In this document: positions 29,798 to 41,150 of the stretch, piece after piece | Layout: every line of letters starts with the position of its first letter | How positions within the stretch are numbered: the stretch's first letter is position 1 | Origin: Lysobacter arseniciresistens ZS79 | GTDB taxonomy: Bacteria > Pseudomonadota > Gammaproteobacteria > Xanthomonadales > Xanthomonadaceae | Direction: 5' to 3' | DNA: 41,150 bases | Assembly (NCBI RefSeq): GCF_000768335.1 | Contig: NZ_AVPT01000024.1 | Coordinates: 1-41,150 of the forward strand | Translations under genes and position numbers: made by a program | The notes under the pieces: model-generated | Seen by the model: the letters and a program-made list of their open reading frames with translations, nothing else | Databases searched by the model: none | Told to the model about the DNA's origin: nothing

Positions 29798-29830
29798 AAC
29801 CAGCGGCAGCGAAAGCTGCCGCTGGTTTTT
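29798..29830 (+). terminator. Rho-independent terminator of the AT-rich gene
   Basis: A 13-bp perfect stem (29798-29810 with 29815-29827) with a GAAA tetraloop is followed by a T-run. It lies 7 bp after the stop codon. The T-run overlaps the stop codon of the convergent hydrolase gene, so the hairpin may also stop transcripts from that side. Confidence 0.92.
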
Positions 29831-30638
29831 AGGTTAACGCCTCTTCCGGCACGTCCAGTTCCAGCGACAGCGCCAGGTGGTCCGACATCGCCGCCGGCAT
29901 CGCGCAGGCATCCGACGAGCAGGCCAGGCCGTCGCTGATCAGGATGTGGTCGATCGCCCGTTGCGGGCGCCAGCTCGGGAAGGTCGGGACCATGCAGGTC
30001 GGTGGTTGCAGCCGGGTGCTGCGGAACAGTGCCTGCATCTCCGGGCGCTCCACCGCGCAGTTGAAGTCGCCCATCAGCACCGCGTGCGGGTGGTCGCCCA
30101 GCAGTTCGGCGATGAAGCCCAGCTGCGACGCACGCGAGGCGGCGCCCAGCGACAGGTGCGCGACCGCGACCACCAGTCCGTCGTCGCCGTCGCCGAAGCG
30201 CGCCATCAGCACGCCGCGGCCGCTGATCCGGCCCGGCAGCGAATGGTCGATGACCTCTCGCGGCTCCAGCTTGCTGAGCAGGCCGTTGGCGCTGGAGGCG
30301 ACGCCGCCGACGCGGCGGTTGGGCTGGTGGCTCCAGTAGTCGAAGCCGCCGCGCTGGGCGAGGTAGTGGGTCTGGTTGGTGAAGCCCGAGCGCAGGCTGC
30401 CCGGGTCGCTCTCGTTGAGGCCGACGATGTCGTACTGCCCGGCCAGCTGCGCGATCGTGTCGAGGCTGCCGCGCTTGTTGCCGGCCGGCAGCACGTGCGA
30501 CCAGCTGCGCGCGACGTAGTCGTGGTAGCCGCGCGTGCTGGAACCGGCCTGGATGTTGGCGCTGAGCAGGCGCAGCCGGCGCGCGCCGCGTGGCGGCGAC
30601 GCGACGGCGGGCTGCGCCTGGTGGCCGGGGCTGGACAC
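29829..30638 (-). CDS. Endonuclease/exonuclease/phosphatase (EEP) family protein
   Basis: A protein of about 269 residues with the EEP fold. RLRLLSANIQAGSS near the N-terminus holds the first metal-site Asn, and GLNES carries the catalytic Glu. MGDFNCAVE has the Asp-Asn pair, and MSDHLALSLEL near the C-terminus is the final Asp-His. These enzymes cut phosphodiester bonds in nucleic acids, inositol phosphates or lipids; the substrate is not evident. The start is uncertain: GTG 30638 lies just after the dsbA-like stop, but the frame stays open further upstream inside that gene. It is the last gene of the cytochrome-dsbA run. Confidence 0.8.
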   Translation of the reverse strand: MSSPGHQAQPAVASPPRGARRLRLLSANIQAGSSTRGYHDYVARSWSHVLPAGNKRGSLDTIAQLAGQYDIVGLNESDPGSLRSGFTNQTHYLAQRGGFDYWSHQPNRRVGGVASSANGLLSKLEPREVIDHSLPGRISGRGVLMARFGDGDDGLVVAVAHLSLGAASRASQLGFIAELLGDHPHAVLMGDFNCAVERPEMQALFRSTRLQPPTCMVPTFPSWRPQRAIDHILISDGLACSSDACAMPAAMSDHLALSLELDVPEEALT

Positions 30639-30651
30639 CTCGCAGCCGGCC

Positions 30652-31473
30652 TCAGTCGGTGCTGGCGGCGTCGCCGACAGGCGCGGCCGGCTCCGCGGTT
30701 GCGCCGGCGGCGCGCTCCATCGCGACCAGGTGCTCGGCGATGCGCAGGTTCTCCTCATGGCTGCGACCGGTGACGCGGTACTTGCCGTCGACGATCAGCA
30801 CCGGGGTCGAATCCACTCCGCTGCGCTGCAGGAACTGGCCGGCCTGGTTGAGCTTGGCCTTCACCGCGAAGCTCGACATGGTGCTGGCGAACTGCTTCGG
30901 ATCGACGCCGAACTGCGCGTAGAACTGGCCGATCTGCTCATCGGTGGGCAGCGGCTGCACCGGCAGGCTGCGGTCGACGTGGATCGCCTTGAACACCGCG
31001 TCGTGGCTCTGCTCGGCCACGCCCATCGCCTGCGCGGCGTAGAACGCCTTGGCGTACGGCTCCCAGTAACCACCGAACGCGGCGGCGACCGGCTCGAAGC
31101 CGACGTCGGCCGGCAGTTTGGCGGCCCAGCTGCTGACCAGCGGCTCGAAGGTGGCGCAGTGCGGGCAGGTGTAGCCGAACACCTCGACCACCTCGATGTC
31201 GTCGCCCGGGGTGAACTGGCTGCCGCCCGGGATCACCACGTAGTCCTGGCCGGCGACCGGGGCCGGGCCGGTTGGCGGGACCACCGGGCCGGGCGTGCGT
31301 GCCGGCGCCTCGGCGGCGGGCGCGGCGGCGGCCGGGGCGCCGGTGGCGGCGCTGTCCGCCGGTGCGGCATCGGTGGTGGCCGGTGCCGGGGTCTCCTGCG
31401 AGCAGGCCGCGAGGGCGAGCGCGGTGGCGAGGGCGAGGCCGAGGTGGTGCAGCGTGGCCGGGCGTGCGGTCAT
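30652..31473 (-). CDS. DsbA-type thiol:disulfide protein, predicted lipoprotein
   Basis: A 273-residue protein with a lipoprotein signal (LALAACS, lipid-attached Cys near residue 24). A 45-residue Ala/Pro-rich linker and a DsbA thioredoxin fold follow. The active site is CPHC in VFGYTCPHCATFEP. The cis-Pro loop follows (GVDSTPVLIVDGKYRV). It should oxidise cysteines of exported proteins while anchored to a membrane. It lies 83 bp downstream of a second, soluble DsbA in the same direction. The C-terminus has an Ala-rich tail. A GGAG precedes the ATG at 31473. Which of the two is the main oxidase is not known. Confidence 0.92.
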   Translation of the reverse strand: MTARPATLHHLGLALATALALAACSQETPAPATTDAAPADSAATGAPAAAAPAAEAPARTPGPVVPPTGPAPVAGQDYVVIPGGSQFTPGDDIEVVEVFGYTCPHCATFEPLVSSWAAKLPADVGFEPVAAAFGGYWEPYAKAFYAAQAMGVAEQSHDAVFKAIHVDRSLPVQPLPTDEQIGQFYAQFGVDPKQFASTMSSFAVKAKLNQAGQFLQRSGVDSTPVLIVDGKYRVTGRSHEENLRIAEHLVAMERAAGATAEPAAPVGDAASTD

Positions 31474-31556
31474 GGAAGGTCTCCGGATCGGAAGGGGCGG
31501 GAAGTCGGTCGCGGCCAAGGATACCGATCGCCGGGCGCGCGCCGGGTGACGCGGGT

Positions 31557-32219
31557 TCAGTTGTGGGCCACCGCTGCGCCGGCGGCGCGCTCGCGGGCGA
31601 TCAGGGCGTCGGCGGTGTCCAGCAGCTCCTCGAAGCTGGTCCCGAGCACCTTGTAGCGGCCGGCGACGATGAGCGACGGCGTGCCCTCGACGCCGCTGCG
31701 GCGGATGAATCCGCGCGCGAGCTCGAGCTTCGCGTCCACTTCGGCACCGGTCATGGTCGCGGCGAAGGCCTGCGGGTCGGCGCCGTAGCCGGCGTAGAAA
31801 CCCGCGATCTCGGCCGGGGTCGCGTTCATGATCGGCAGGCGCTGCTGCTCGTGCAGCGCGCGGAACATGTCGGCGTGGGTGCGCTCGACCAGCCCGTGCG
31901 CCTGCGCCGCGTAGTAGGCGCGCGCGTACGGCAGCCAGTAGCCGCCGAATGGCGCCGGCACCGCCACGAACGAGACGTCGGCCGGCAGCCGCGCCTTCCA
32001 GGCCGCCAGTTTCGGCTCGAAACTGGCGCAGTGCGAGCAGGTGTAGCCGAACACCTCGACCACCTCGATCTGTCCGGGTGCGGAACCGAACGGCGCACCG
32101 TCGGCGATCTCGACGTAGTCGACCCCGGCCACCGGCCCGGCCGCGGCGGCGGGGCCGGCCAGCAGCATGGCGAACGAGAGCGTGGCGGCAGCGGCCAGGC
32201 GCGACAGCATCGAGGTCAT
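31557..32219 (-). CDS. dsbA: Periplasmic thiol:disulfide interchange protein DsbA
   Basis: A 220-residue DsbA with a cleavable signal peptide (about residues 1-26, AGPAAAA). The active site is CSHC in VFGYTCSHCASFEP, and the cis-Pro loop is GVEGTPSLIVAGRYKV. His in the CxHC dipeptide is typical of strongly oxidising DsbA. An AAGGAG Shine-Dalgarno sequence 6 nt upstream fixes the start at 32219. The gene is transcribed just after the terminator of the cytochrome c4 gene, so it probably has its own promoter. Close similarity to the next gene indicates a tandem duplication followed by divergence of the N-terminus. Confidence 0.94.
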   Translation of the reverse strand: MTSMLSRLAAAATLSFAMLLAGPAAAAGPVAGVDYVEIADGAPFGSAPGQIEVVEVFGYTCSHCASFEPKLAAWKARLPADVSFVAVPAPFGGYWLPYARAYYAAQAHGLVERTHADMFRALHEQQRLPIMNATPAEIAGFYAGYGADPQAFAATMTGAEVDAKLELARGFIRRSGVEGTPSLIVAGRYKVLGTSFEELLDTADALIARERAAGAAVAHN

Positions 32220-32263
32220 CACGGACTCCTTGCAGCGGGCGCCGGCCGGCAAGCGGGGCGCCT

Positions 32264-32299
32264 GAAACAGAAACGCCGGCCGTAGTGCCACGGCCGGCG
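32264..32299 (-). terminator. Rho-independent terminator of the cytochrome c4 gene
   Basis: A perfect 10-bp stem (CGCCGGCCGT at 32274-32283 with 32290-32299) and 6-nt loop. On the minus strand it is followed by a T-rich stretch (TTTCTGTTTC). It lies 61 bp beyond the cytochrome stop and separates it from dsbA. Confidence 0.8.
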
Positions 32300-32359
32300 C
32301 AAGGGACAACAGGAGAGATCGGCGGATTGGACCGGCATCGGTGCCGGAAGTTCCCGGCC

Positions 32360-33325
32360 TCAGCCTTGGGCGGGTTCGGCCACCGCTTCGGCGGTCTCGC
32401 CGGCGGGCCCGGCCGCGTCATCGTCGGCCGGGACGGTCCCGGCCGGGGCCGCTTCATCGGCAGCCGGCTCGGCCGGGGCCTCGGCGCCGTCGGTCGGTGC
32501 GTCCGCCGCCGGTGCGGGTGCCGGCGGCGCGACCGGTGCCGCCGGGGCCGCCGCCGCGTTCATCGCGACCAGATCGTTGGCGCGGGGATGCAGGCCCTGC
32601 AGGTAGCTCGACAGCGCGCCGATCTCCTCGTCGGTCAGCTCGGCCGACACCGTCGCCATGATGTTGAACAGCTGCGGGTTGGCCTGGGTGGTGGTGCCCG
32701 CGCGGTACTCCTCCAGCCGGCGCTGGGTGTAGGCGGCGAACTGGCCGGCCACGTGCGGGTAGGCCGGGCCCGGGTTGCCCATGCCATCGGGGCCGTGGCA
32801 GGCCATGCAGGCCGGGATGCCGCGCTCGGCGTCGCCGGAGCGGAACAGCTTCTCGCCGATCTGGAAGAACTTCATGCCGGCGTAAGGACCGGTGGCGACC
32901 AGGGTGTCGTCGGCCACGCCGGCGCCGGCGGTCTGGGTCGCGTAGTAGGCGCCGACGTCGCGGGCGTCCTGCGGACTCAGCATGTCGGCGAACGGCTTCA
33001 TGATCGCGGCCATGCCGGAGCTGCGCTCGCCGCTGCGGAACAGCGCGAGCTGCTGGGCGATGTAGCGCTCGCTCTGGCCGGCCAGGCGCGGGTACATCGG
33101 GTCGGTCGGGTTGCCGTCCAGGCCGTGGCAGGCGGCGCAGGTGCCGGCCAGCGTCGCGCCCTTCTGGGCGTCGCCCCAGGTGGTGACGGCGGCCACGTCG
33201 GTCAGCGGTGCGGTCTCCACCGGCGCCGTCTCGGGGATCGGGGTGACCGTGGTCTGGGCGTAGGCGACGGCGGCTGCCGCGAGGGCAGTGAGGCCGACGA
33301 TGCCGAGGACGCGGGCGTGGCTCAT
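32360..33325 (-). CDS. Cytochrome c4, dihaem
   Basis: A 321-residue periplasmic electron carrier with a signal peptide ending near AYAQ. Two haem c sites are seen: CAACH (63-67) and CMACH (173-177). Each is followed by a cytochrome c domain with a later Met ligand (GMAAIMKPF and LFNIMATV). Cytochrome c4 passes electrons from the bc1 complex to terminal oxidases. Unlike the usual protein of about 200 residues, it carries a C-terminal tail of about 65 residues (257-321) made of Ala, Pro, Asp and Glu. The promoter TTGACC-17-GATAAT lies upstream and a terminator follows. The position beside engB and dsbA is seen in other Xanthomonads. Confidence 0.93.
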   Translation of the reverse strand: MSHARVLGIVGLTALAAAAVAYAQTTVTPIPETAPVETAPLTDVAAVTTWGDAQKGATLAGTCAACHGLDGNPTDPMYPRLAGQSERYIAQQLALFRSGERSSGMAAIMKPFADMLSPQDARDVGAYYATQTAGAGVADDTLVATGPYAGMKFFQIGEKLFRSGDAERGIPACMACHGPDGMGNPGPAYPHVAGQFAAYTQRRLEEYRAGTTTQANPQLFNIMATVSAELTDEEIGALSSYLQGLHPRANDLVAMNAAAAPAAPVAPPAPAPAADAPTDGAEAPAEPAADEAAPAGTVPADDDAAGPAGETAEAVAEPAQG

Positions 33326-33387
33326 TGGGCTGGGCTCCGGGAAAACGCTGACATGACGGCCACGAACGCGGGCGTCGGAACCTCGGA

Positions 33388-33416
33388 ATTATCGTCGGCG
33401 CGGCTAACGCGGTCAA
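33388..33416 (-). promoter_or_regulatory. Sigma-70 promoter of the cytochrome c4 gene
   Basis: On the minus strand TTGACC (33416-33411) and GATAAT (33393-33388) are 17 bp apart. Both are within one or two bases of consensus. Transcription would start near 33381, giving a leader of about 55 nt. Confidence 0.75.
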
Positions 33417-33440
33417 CGCGAGCCATGCGATCCTAGCCCG

Positions 33441-34046
<606 letters not shown>

Positions 34047-34114
34047 CCGGCGATTGTCCCGGCGGTGGTCCGGAGCGTTGCTGTCCGGCGACATTCGTGA
34101 GCCGTCGCCGTCGC

Positions 34115-34120
34115 TACACT
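34115..34120 (+). promoter_or_regulatory. Putative -10 box for gshA
   Basis: TACACT in the 153-bp gap after engB is the best -10 match upstream of gshA. The -35 region is unclear. Confidence 0.3.
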
Positions 34121-34199
34121 GCGCCGAGCCTTGCGATTGCCGCGTGCGCGCCGCATATCGCCGCTCTCCCTGTTTTCGCGAATGTTCCGCGAGGTGCGC

Positions 34200-35591
34200 G
34201 TGTCCGGTCCCAGCCAGGTCAAGCATGTCCCGATCGAACCCGGCGCCGCCGGGCGTGCGCAGTTGATCGACTACCTGGCCTCCGGCGTGCGGCCGCGCGA
34301 CGACTGGAAGATCGGCACCGAGCACGAGAAGTTCGGCTTCCGCACCGACGACCTGCGGCCGCCGACATTCGACGGCGAGCGCGGCATCGAGGCGCTGCTG
34401 AAGGGGCTGGTGCGGTTCGGCTGGGCGCCGGTCGAGGAGCGGATCGGTGACGGCCCCGCCCGGGTGATCGCGCTGGGCCGCGACGGTGCCTCGGTCTCGC
34501 TGGAGCCCGCCGGCCAGCTGGAACTGTCCGGCGCGCCGCTGGAGAGCCTGCACCAGACCTGCCGCGAGGCCGCGACCCACCTGCGCGAAGTCCGCAGCGT
34601 CGCCGAGCCGATGGGGCTGGGCTTCCTCGGCATGGGCTTCCAGCCCAAGTGGCGGCGCGAGGACATGCCGTGGATGCCGAAGGGCCGCTACGGGATCATG
34701 CGCCGCTACATGCCGACCGTCGGCGACCTCGGTCTGGACATGATGACCCGCACCTCCACCGTGCAGGTCAACCTCGACGTGGCCGACGAGGCCGACATGG
34801 TCAGGAAGTTCCGCGTGTCGCTCGCGCTGCAGCCGGTCGCGACCGCGCTGTTCGCCGACTCGCCGTTCACCGACGGCCGGCCCAACGGCTTCCTGTCGTA
34901 CCGCTCGCACATCTGGACCGACACCGACCCGCACCGCACCGGCCTGCTCGACTTCGTGTTCGAGGACGGCTTCGGCTACGAGCGTTACGTGGACTACCTG
35001 CTCGACGTGCCGATGTACTTCGTCTACCGCGACGGCCGCTACATCGACGCCGCCGGGCAGTCTTTCCGCGACTTCCTCGACGGCCGCCTGCCCGCGTATC
35101 CCGGCCACACTCCGACGCTACAGGACTGGGCCGACCACAGCACCACCGCCTTCCCCGAGGTGCGGCTGAAGAAGTACCTGGAGATGCGCGGCGCCGACTC
35201 CGGCCCGTGGAACCGCATCTGCGCGCTGCCGGCGCTGTGGACCGGCCTGCTGTACGACGACCAGGCGCTGGACGAGGCGTGGGAACTGGTGCGCGACTTC
35301 AGCGTCGCCGAGATCCACGCCCTGCGCGACGGCGTGCCCAGGCATGCGTTCAAGCTGCCGTTCCGCGGCGGCACCGTGCTCGACCTTGCCCGCCGCACCG
35401 TGCAGATCGCCGCGGGCGGCCTGGCCCGCCGCGCCCGCATCAACGAGAACGGCAGCGACGAGACGATCTTCCTCGGCCCGCTGATGGAGCTGGTCGAGGC
35501 CGGGGTGACCCCGGCCGAGCGCAAGCTCGAACTGTTCCACGGCCCGTGGGGCGGCAGCGTCGACCCGGTGTTCAGGGAGTTTGCCTACTGA
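34200..35591 (+). CDS. gshA: Glutamate-cysteine ligase, plant-type
   Basis: A protein of about 463 residues that joins glutamate and cysteine with ATP, the first step of glutathione synthesis. WKIGTEHEKFGFR near residue 35 holds the Glu metal ligands. FLGMGFQPKWRREDMPWMPKGRY and the MMTRTSTVQVNLD strand are typical of the class shared by plants, alphaproteobacteria and Xanthomonads, unlike the E. coli type. The C-terminus HGPWGGSVDPVFREFAY matches the family end. The start is uncertain: GTG 34200 has a GAGG 5 nt upstream; ATG 34182 would add six residues. Glutathione is the cofactor of the frmA-fghA pathway encoded 3 kb downstream. Confidence 0.94.
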   Translation: MSGPSQVKHVPIEPGAAGRAQLIDYLASGVRPRDDWKIGTEHEKFGFRTDDLRPPTFDGERGIEALLKGLVRFGWAPVEERIGDGPARVIALGRDGASVSLEPAGQLELSGAPLESLHQTCREAATHLREVRSVAEPMGLGFLGMGFQPKWRREDMPWMPKGRYGIMRRYMPTVGDLGLDMMTRTSTVQVNLDVADEADMVRKFRVSLALQPVATALFADSPFTDGRPNGFLSYRSHIWTDTDPHRTGLLDFVFEDGFGYERYVDYLLDVPMYFVYRDGRYIDAAGQSFRDFLDGRLPAYPGHTPTLQDWADHSTTAFPEVRLKKYLEMRGADSGPWNRICALPALWTGLLYDDQALDEAWELVRDFSVAEIHALRDGVPRHAFKLPFRGGTVLDLARRTVQIAAGGLARRARINENGSDETIFLGPLMELVEAGVTPAERKLELFHGPWGGSVDPVFREFAY

Positions 35592-35608
35592 CCACGCGTC
35601 CGGGCCGC

Positions 35609-35689
35609 GCCTGTAGGAGCGACGTGAGTCGCGACCGCGCAGGGAATCGTAGCGATGTACAGGTCGCGACTTACGTCGCTCCTACAGGC
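35609..35689. repeat. Inverted pair of REP elements (REPIN-like)
   Basis: Two 28-nt arms (35609-35636 and 35662-35689) are inverted copies matching at 27 of 28 positions, with a 25-nt spacer. Each arm contains its own hairpin: GCGAC-GTGA-GTCGC (35619-35632) and GCGAC-TTAC-GTCGC (35666-35679). The outer part carries the GTAGGAGCGAC head typical of REP sequences in Xanthomonads and Pseudomonas. These spread through RAYT (REP-associated tyrosine transposase) enzymes encoded elsewhere. It fills the gap between gshA and ppc and ends 30 bp before the ppc ATG. It may also act as a transcription stop for gshA or as a supercoiling target. Confidence 0.88.
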
Positions 35690-35706
35690 CGTCATGACCG
35701 CTGCGC

Positions 35707-35712
35707 TACCGT
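35707..35712 (+). promoter_or_regulatory. Putative -10 box of ppc
   Basis: TACCGT ends 7 nt before the ppc ATG, where no Shine-Dalgarno sequence is present. The -35 region would fall at the edge of the REP pair. Confidence 0.3.
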
Positions 35713-35719
35713 TGCGGGC

Positions 35720-38461
<2,742 letters not shown>

Positions 38462-38506
38462 GGGCGCGGAGCGACCGGTTTCGCCTCGCGCTGCCGCCGG
38501 CCGCGG

Positions 38507-38547
38507 GTGACGCTGGCGTCGCGGCCACATATACTGCCCCCCACTAT
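38507..38547 (+). promoter_or_regulatory. Promoter and CsoR-family operator of the frm operon
   Basis: GTGACG (38507-38512) and TATACT (38530-38535) are 17 bp apart. Overlapping the -10 and start site is ATACTGCCCCCCACTAT (38531-38547). On the other strand it reads AGT, six G, C, AGTAT, which is the A/T-flanked G-tract type of site bound by FrmR, RcnR and other CsoR-family repressors. It ends 16 bp before the frmR start, so FrmR would block its own operon until formaldehyde inactivates it. Confidence 0.75.
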
Positions 38548-38563
38548 CCATCGGTGACCCGCC

Positions 38564-38839
38564 GTGCCCCATTCCGCCGAGGAAAAAAAGAAGGTGCTCG
38601 CCCGCATCCGCCGCATCCGCGGCCAGTGCGAGGGGCTGGAGCGCGCGCTCGAGGCCGGCGCCGACTGTTCACCGGTGCTGCAGCAGATCGCGGCCATCCG
38701 CGGCGCGGTCAACGGACTGATGAGCGAGGTGCTCGAATCGCACCTGCGCGAGCAGTTCGGGCATCCGGCCGCCGACAGCGTCGACCGTGAAGCCCGGGTT
38801 GCCGGGATGACCGGCCTGATCCGGTCATACCTGAAGTAG
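38564..38839 (+). CDS. frmR: Formaldehyde-responsive transcriptional repressor FrmR
   Basis: A 91-residue all-helical CsoR/RcnR-family repressor. The opening (GTG start, then Pro-His-Ser-Ala-Glu-Glu-Lys-Lys-Lys) and RIRRIRGQ match FrmR. Pro2 and Cys35, the pair that formaldehyde bridges in E. coli FrmR, are both present, and His60 lies in LESHLREQF. A second cysteine at position 22 is additional to the E. coli layout. The GTG start must be right because Pro2 has to be the second residue. It is the first gene of the operon with frmA 57 bp downstream. Confidence 0.93.
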   Translation: MPHSAEEKKKVLARIRRIRGQCEGLERALEAGADCSPVLQQIAAIRGAVNGLMSEVLESHLREQFGHPAADSVDREARVAGMTGLIRSYLK

Positions 38840-40006
<1,167 letters not shown>

Positions 40007-40050
40007 GCCGTCACCGGGCATACCCGACACTCTGGAAAAAGGACCCGCGC

Positions 40051-40881
40051 ATGCAACGCATCGAACAGCACGCCTGCTTCGGCGGCACCCAGGAAGTCTG
40101 GCAGCACCCGTCGAGCACGCTCGACTGCCAGATGCGCTTCGGCGTCTACCTGCCGCCGCAGGCCGCGCGCGGGCCGTGCCCGGTGCTGTACTGGCTGTCG
40201 GGCCTGACCTGCACCGAGCAGAACTTCATCACCAAGGCCGGCGCGCAGCGCTACGCGGCCGAGCACGGCCTGGTCCTGGTCGCGCCCGACACCAGCCCGC
40301 GCGGCAGCGACGTGCCCGACCAGGAGGACGCGTGGGACCTCGGCCAGGGCGCCGGCTTCTACCTCAACGCCACCCGCGAGCCGTGGTCCAGGCATTACCG
40401 GATGCACGACTACGTGGTCGACGAGCTGCCGGCGCTGGTCGATGCGCACTTCCCGACGACCACCGCGCGCGGCATCAGCGGCCACTCGATGGGCGGCCAC
40501 GGCGCACTGGTGATCGCGCTGCGCAACCCGGGCCGCTACCGCAGCGTGTCGGCGTTCTCGCCGATCGTCGCGCCGAGCCGGGTGCCGTGGGGCCGGCAGG
40601 CCTTCGACGCGTACCTGGGCGATGACGAGGCCGCCTGGAAGCAGTGGGACGCCTGCGAACTGCTGCGCGACGCCGACGAGCGCCTGCCGCTGCTGGTCGA
40701 CCAGGGCGACGCCGACGAGTTCCTGCAGCGCGAACTCCGGCCGGACCTGCTGCGCGACGCCTGTGAGGCCGCCGGCCATCCGCTGACACTGCGCATGCAG
40801 CCGGGCTACGACCACAGCTACTACTTCATCGCCAGCTTCATCGGCGACCACCTCGCCCACCACGCCGCCGCGCTGAAGTAG
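40051..40881 (+). CDS. fghA: S-formylglutathione hydrolase
   Basis: A 276-residue alpha/beta hydrolase that splits S-formylglutathione into formate and glutathione, the last step of the pathway. The nucleophile Ser146 is in GHSMGGHG. The Asp is in the QGDADEFL segment and the His in [18 protein letters not shown] near residue 50 is diagnostic of the esterase D family. AAAGGA precedes the ATG. No formate dehydrogenase gene follows within the window. Confidence 0.96.
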   Translation: MQRIEQHACFGGTQEVWQHPSSTLDCQMRFGVYLPPQAARGPCPVLYWLSGLTCTEQNFITKAGAQRYAAEHGLVLVAPDTSPRGSDVPDQEDAWDLGQGAGFYLNATREPWSRHYRMHDYVVDELPALVDAHFPTTTARGISGHSMGGHGALVIALRNPGRYRSVSAFSPIVAPSRVPWGRQAFDAYLGDDEAAWKQWDACELLRDADERLPLLVDQGDADEFLQRELRPDLLRDACEAAGHPLTLRMQPGYDHSYYFIASFIGDHLAHHAAALK

Positions 40882-40895
40882 GCGGCGGCGTCGCG

Positions 40896-41150
40896 ATGCG
40901 GCTGTGGAGCCTGCACCCGCGCCACCTCGACCCGAAGGGGCTGGTGGCGCTGTGGCGCGAGGGACTGCTCGCGCGCAAGGTGCTGCACGGCGGCACCCGC
41001 GGTTACACCCGCCACCCGCAACTCGACCGCTTCCAAGCGCATGCGCAGCCGCAGGCCGCGATCGACGCCTACCTGTCGGCCGTCTGCGACGAGGCCGACG
41101 CGCGCGGCTACGCGTTCGCCCGACGTCCCCCCGCTTTCAGTAGCGGATCG
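40896..41150 (+). CDS. Pyrimidine-dimer DNA glycosylase-like protein, N-terminal part (cut by window edge)
   Basis: From ATG 40896 an 85-codon frame runs to the window end without a stop. It begins MRLWSLHPRHLDPKGLVALW, then REGLLARKVLHGGTRGYTRHPQLDRF. This resembles the T4 endonuclease V-like (Pyr_excise) family, in which small proteins of this kind are common in proteobacteria. In T4 the enzyme cuts at UV-induced thymine dimers, using the N-terminal amine after Met removal; here residue 2 is Arg rather than Thr, so the same activity is not certain. It begins 14 bp after the fghA stop. Confidence 0.7.
   Translation, partial: MRLWSLHPRHLDPKGLVALWREGLLARKVLHGGTRGYTRHPQLDRFQAHAQPQAAIDAYLSAVCDEADARGYAFARRPPAFSSGS

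Overview
The window is about 41 kb of very GC-rich, densely coded bacterial chromosome. Several features point to the Xanthomonadaceae/Lysobacteraceae (Lysobacter, Luteimonas, Xanthomonas relatives): the gene orders rsmB-fmt-def-lysM-dprA and rpoD-tRNA-tsaD-folB, large TonB-dependent receptors, a plant-type glutamate-cysteine ligase, and a GTAGGAGCGAC-type REP pair. The genus is inferred from these features and was not tested by any search. No phage, insertion sequence, CRISPR array or toxin-antitoxin pair is visible. No stretch over 300 bases lacks a gene.

Layout. 1-7313: a translation-start module (def, fmt, rsmB) divergent from a LysM protein and the start of a dprA-like gene. It runs on into three envelope-glycan genes (GT2, CDP-glycerol-type glycerophosphotransferase, GT4). 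7326-10370 (minus strand): two bacterial PH-domain membrane proteins and a lipid A acyltransferase. 10512-14117: dtd, rpoD with a strong terminator, a CAU-anticodon tRNA and tsaD. 14120-18772: folate/pterin genes (folB, folK, a pteridine reductase) with a mechanosensitive channel between them, then a MidA-type methyltransferase and a VanZ-like protein. 18914-21523: a TonB-dependent receptor broken by one in-frame TGA. 21575-24878 (minus): slt and cca. 25027-28888: a TauE/SafE transporter and an intact TonB-dependent receptor. 28936-29830: an AT-rich orphan secreted-protein gene with its own terminator. 29829-33325 (minus): cytochrome c4, two tandem DsbA-type proteins and an EEP-family hydrolase. 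33441-38461: engB, gshA, a REP pair and ppc. 38507-41150: the formaldehyde-detoxification operon frmR-frmA-fghA, followed by the start of a pyrimidine-dimer-glycosylase-like gene.

How the genes fit together. Def and Fmt handle the N-terminal formyl group, and RsmB and Dtd serve ribosome and tRNA quality control. TsaD makes t6A on ANN-decoding tRNAs, a class that includes the tRNA lying 10 nt upstream of it. That tRNA has no encoded CCA, and Cca is encoded 8.5 kb away. GshA makes the first intermediate of glutathione, which FrmA and FghA use to oxidise formaldehyde under FrmR control. The glycan genes and the acyltransferase suggest a lipopolysaccharide neighbourhood.

Main points of interest: the nonsense codon in the first receptor; the AT-rich orphan gene; the tRNA-tsaD pairing; a recurrent TANNNT box ending 6-8 nt before several start codons that lack a Shine-Dalgarno sequence (candidate leaderless mRNAs); and a G6-tract CsoR-family operator over the frmR promoter. 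I did not find a clearly new multi-gene system.
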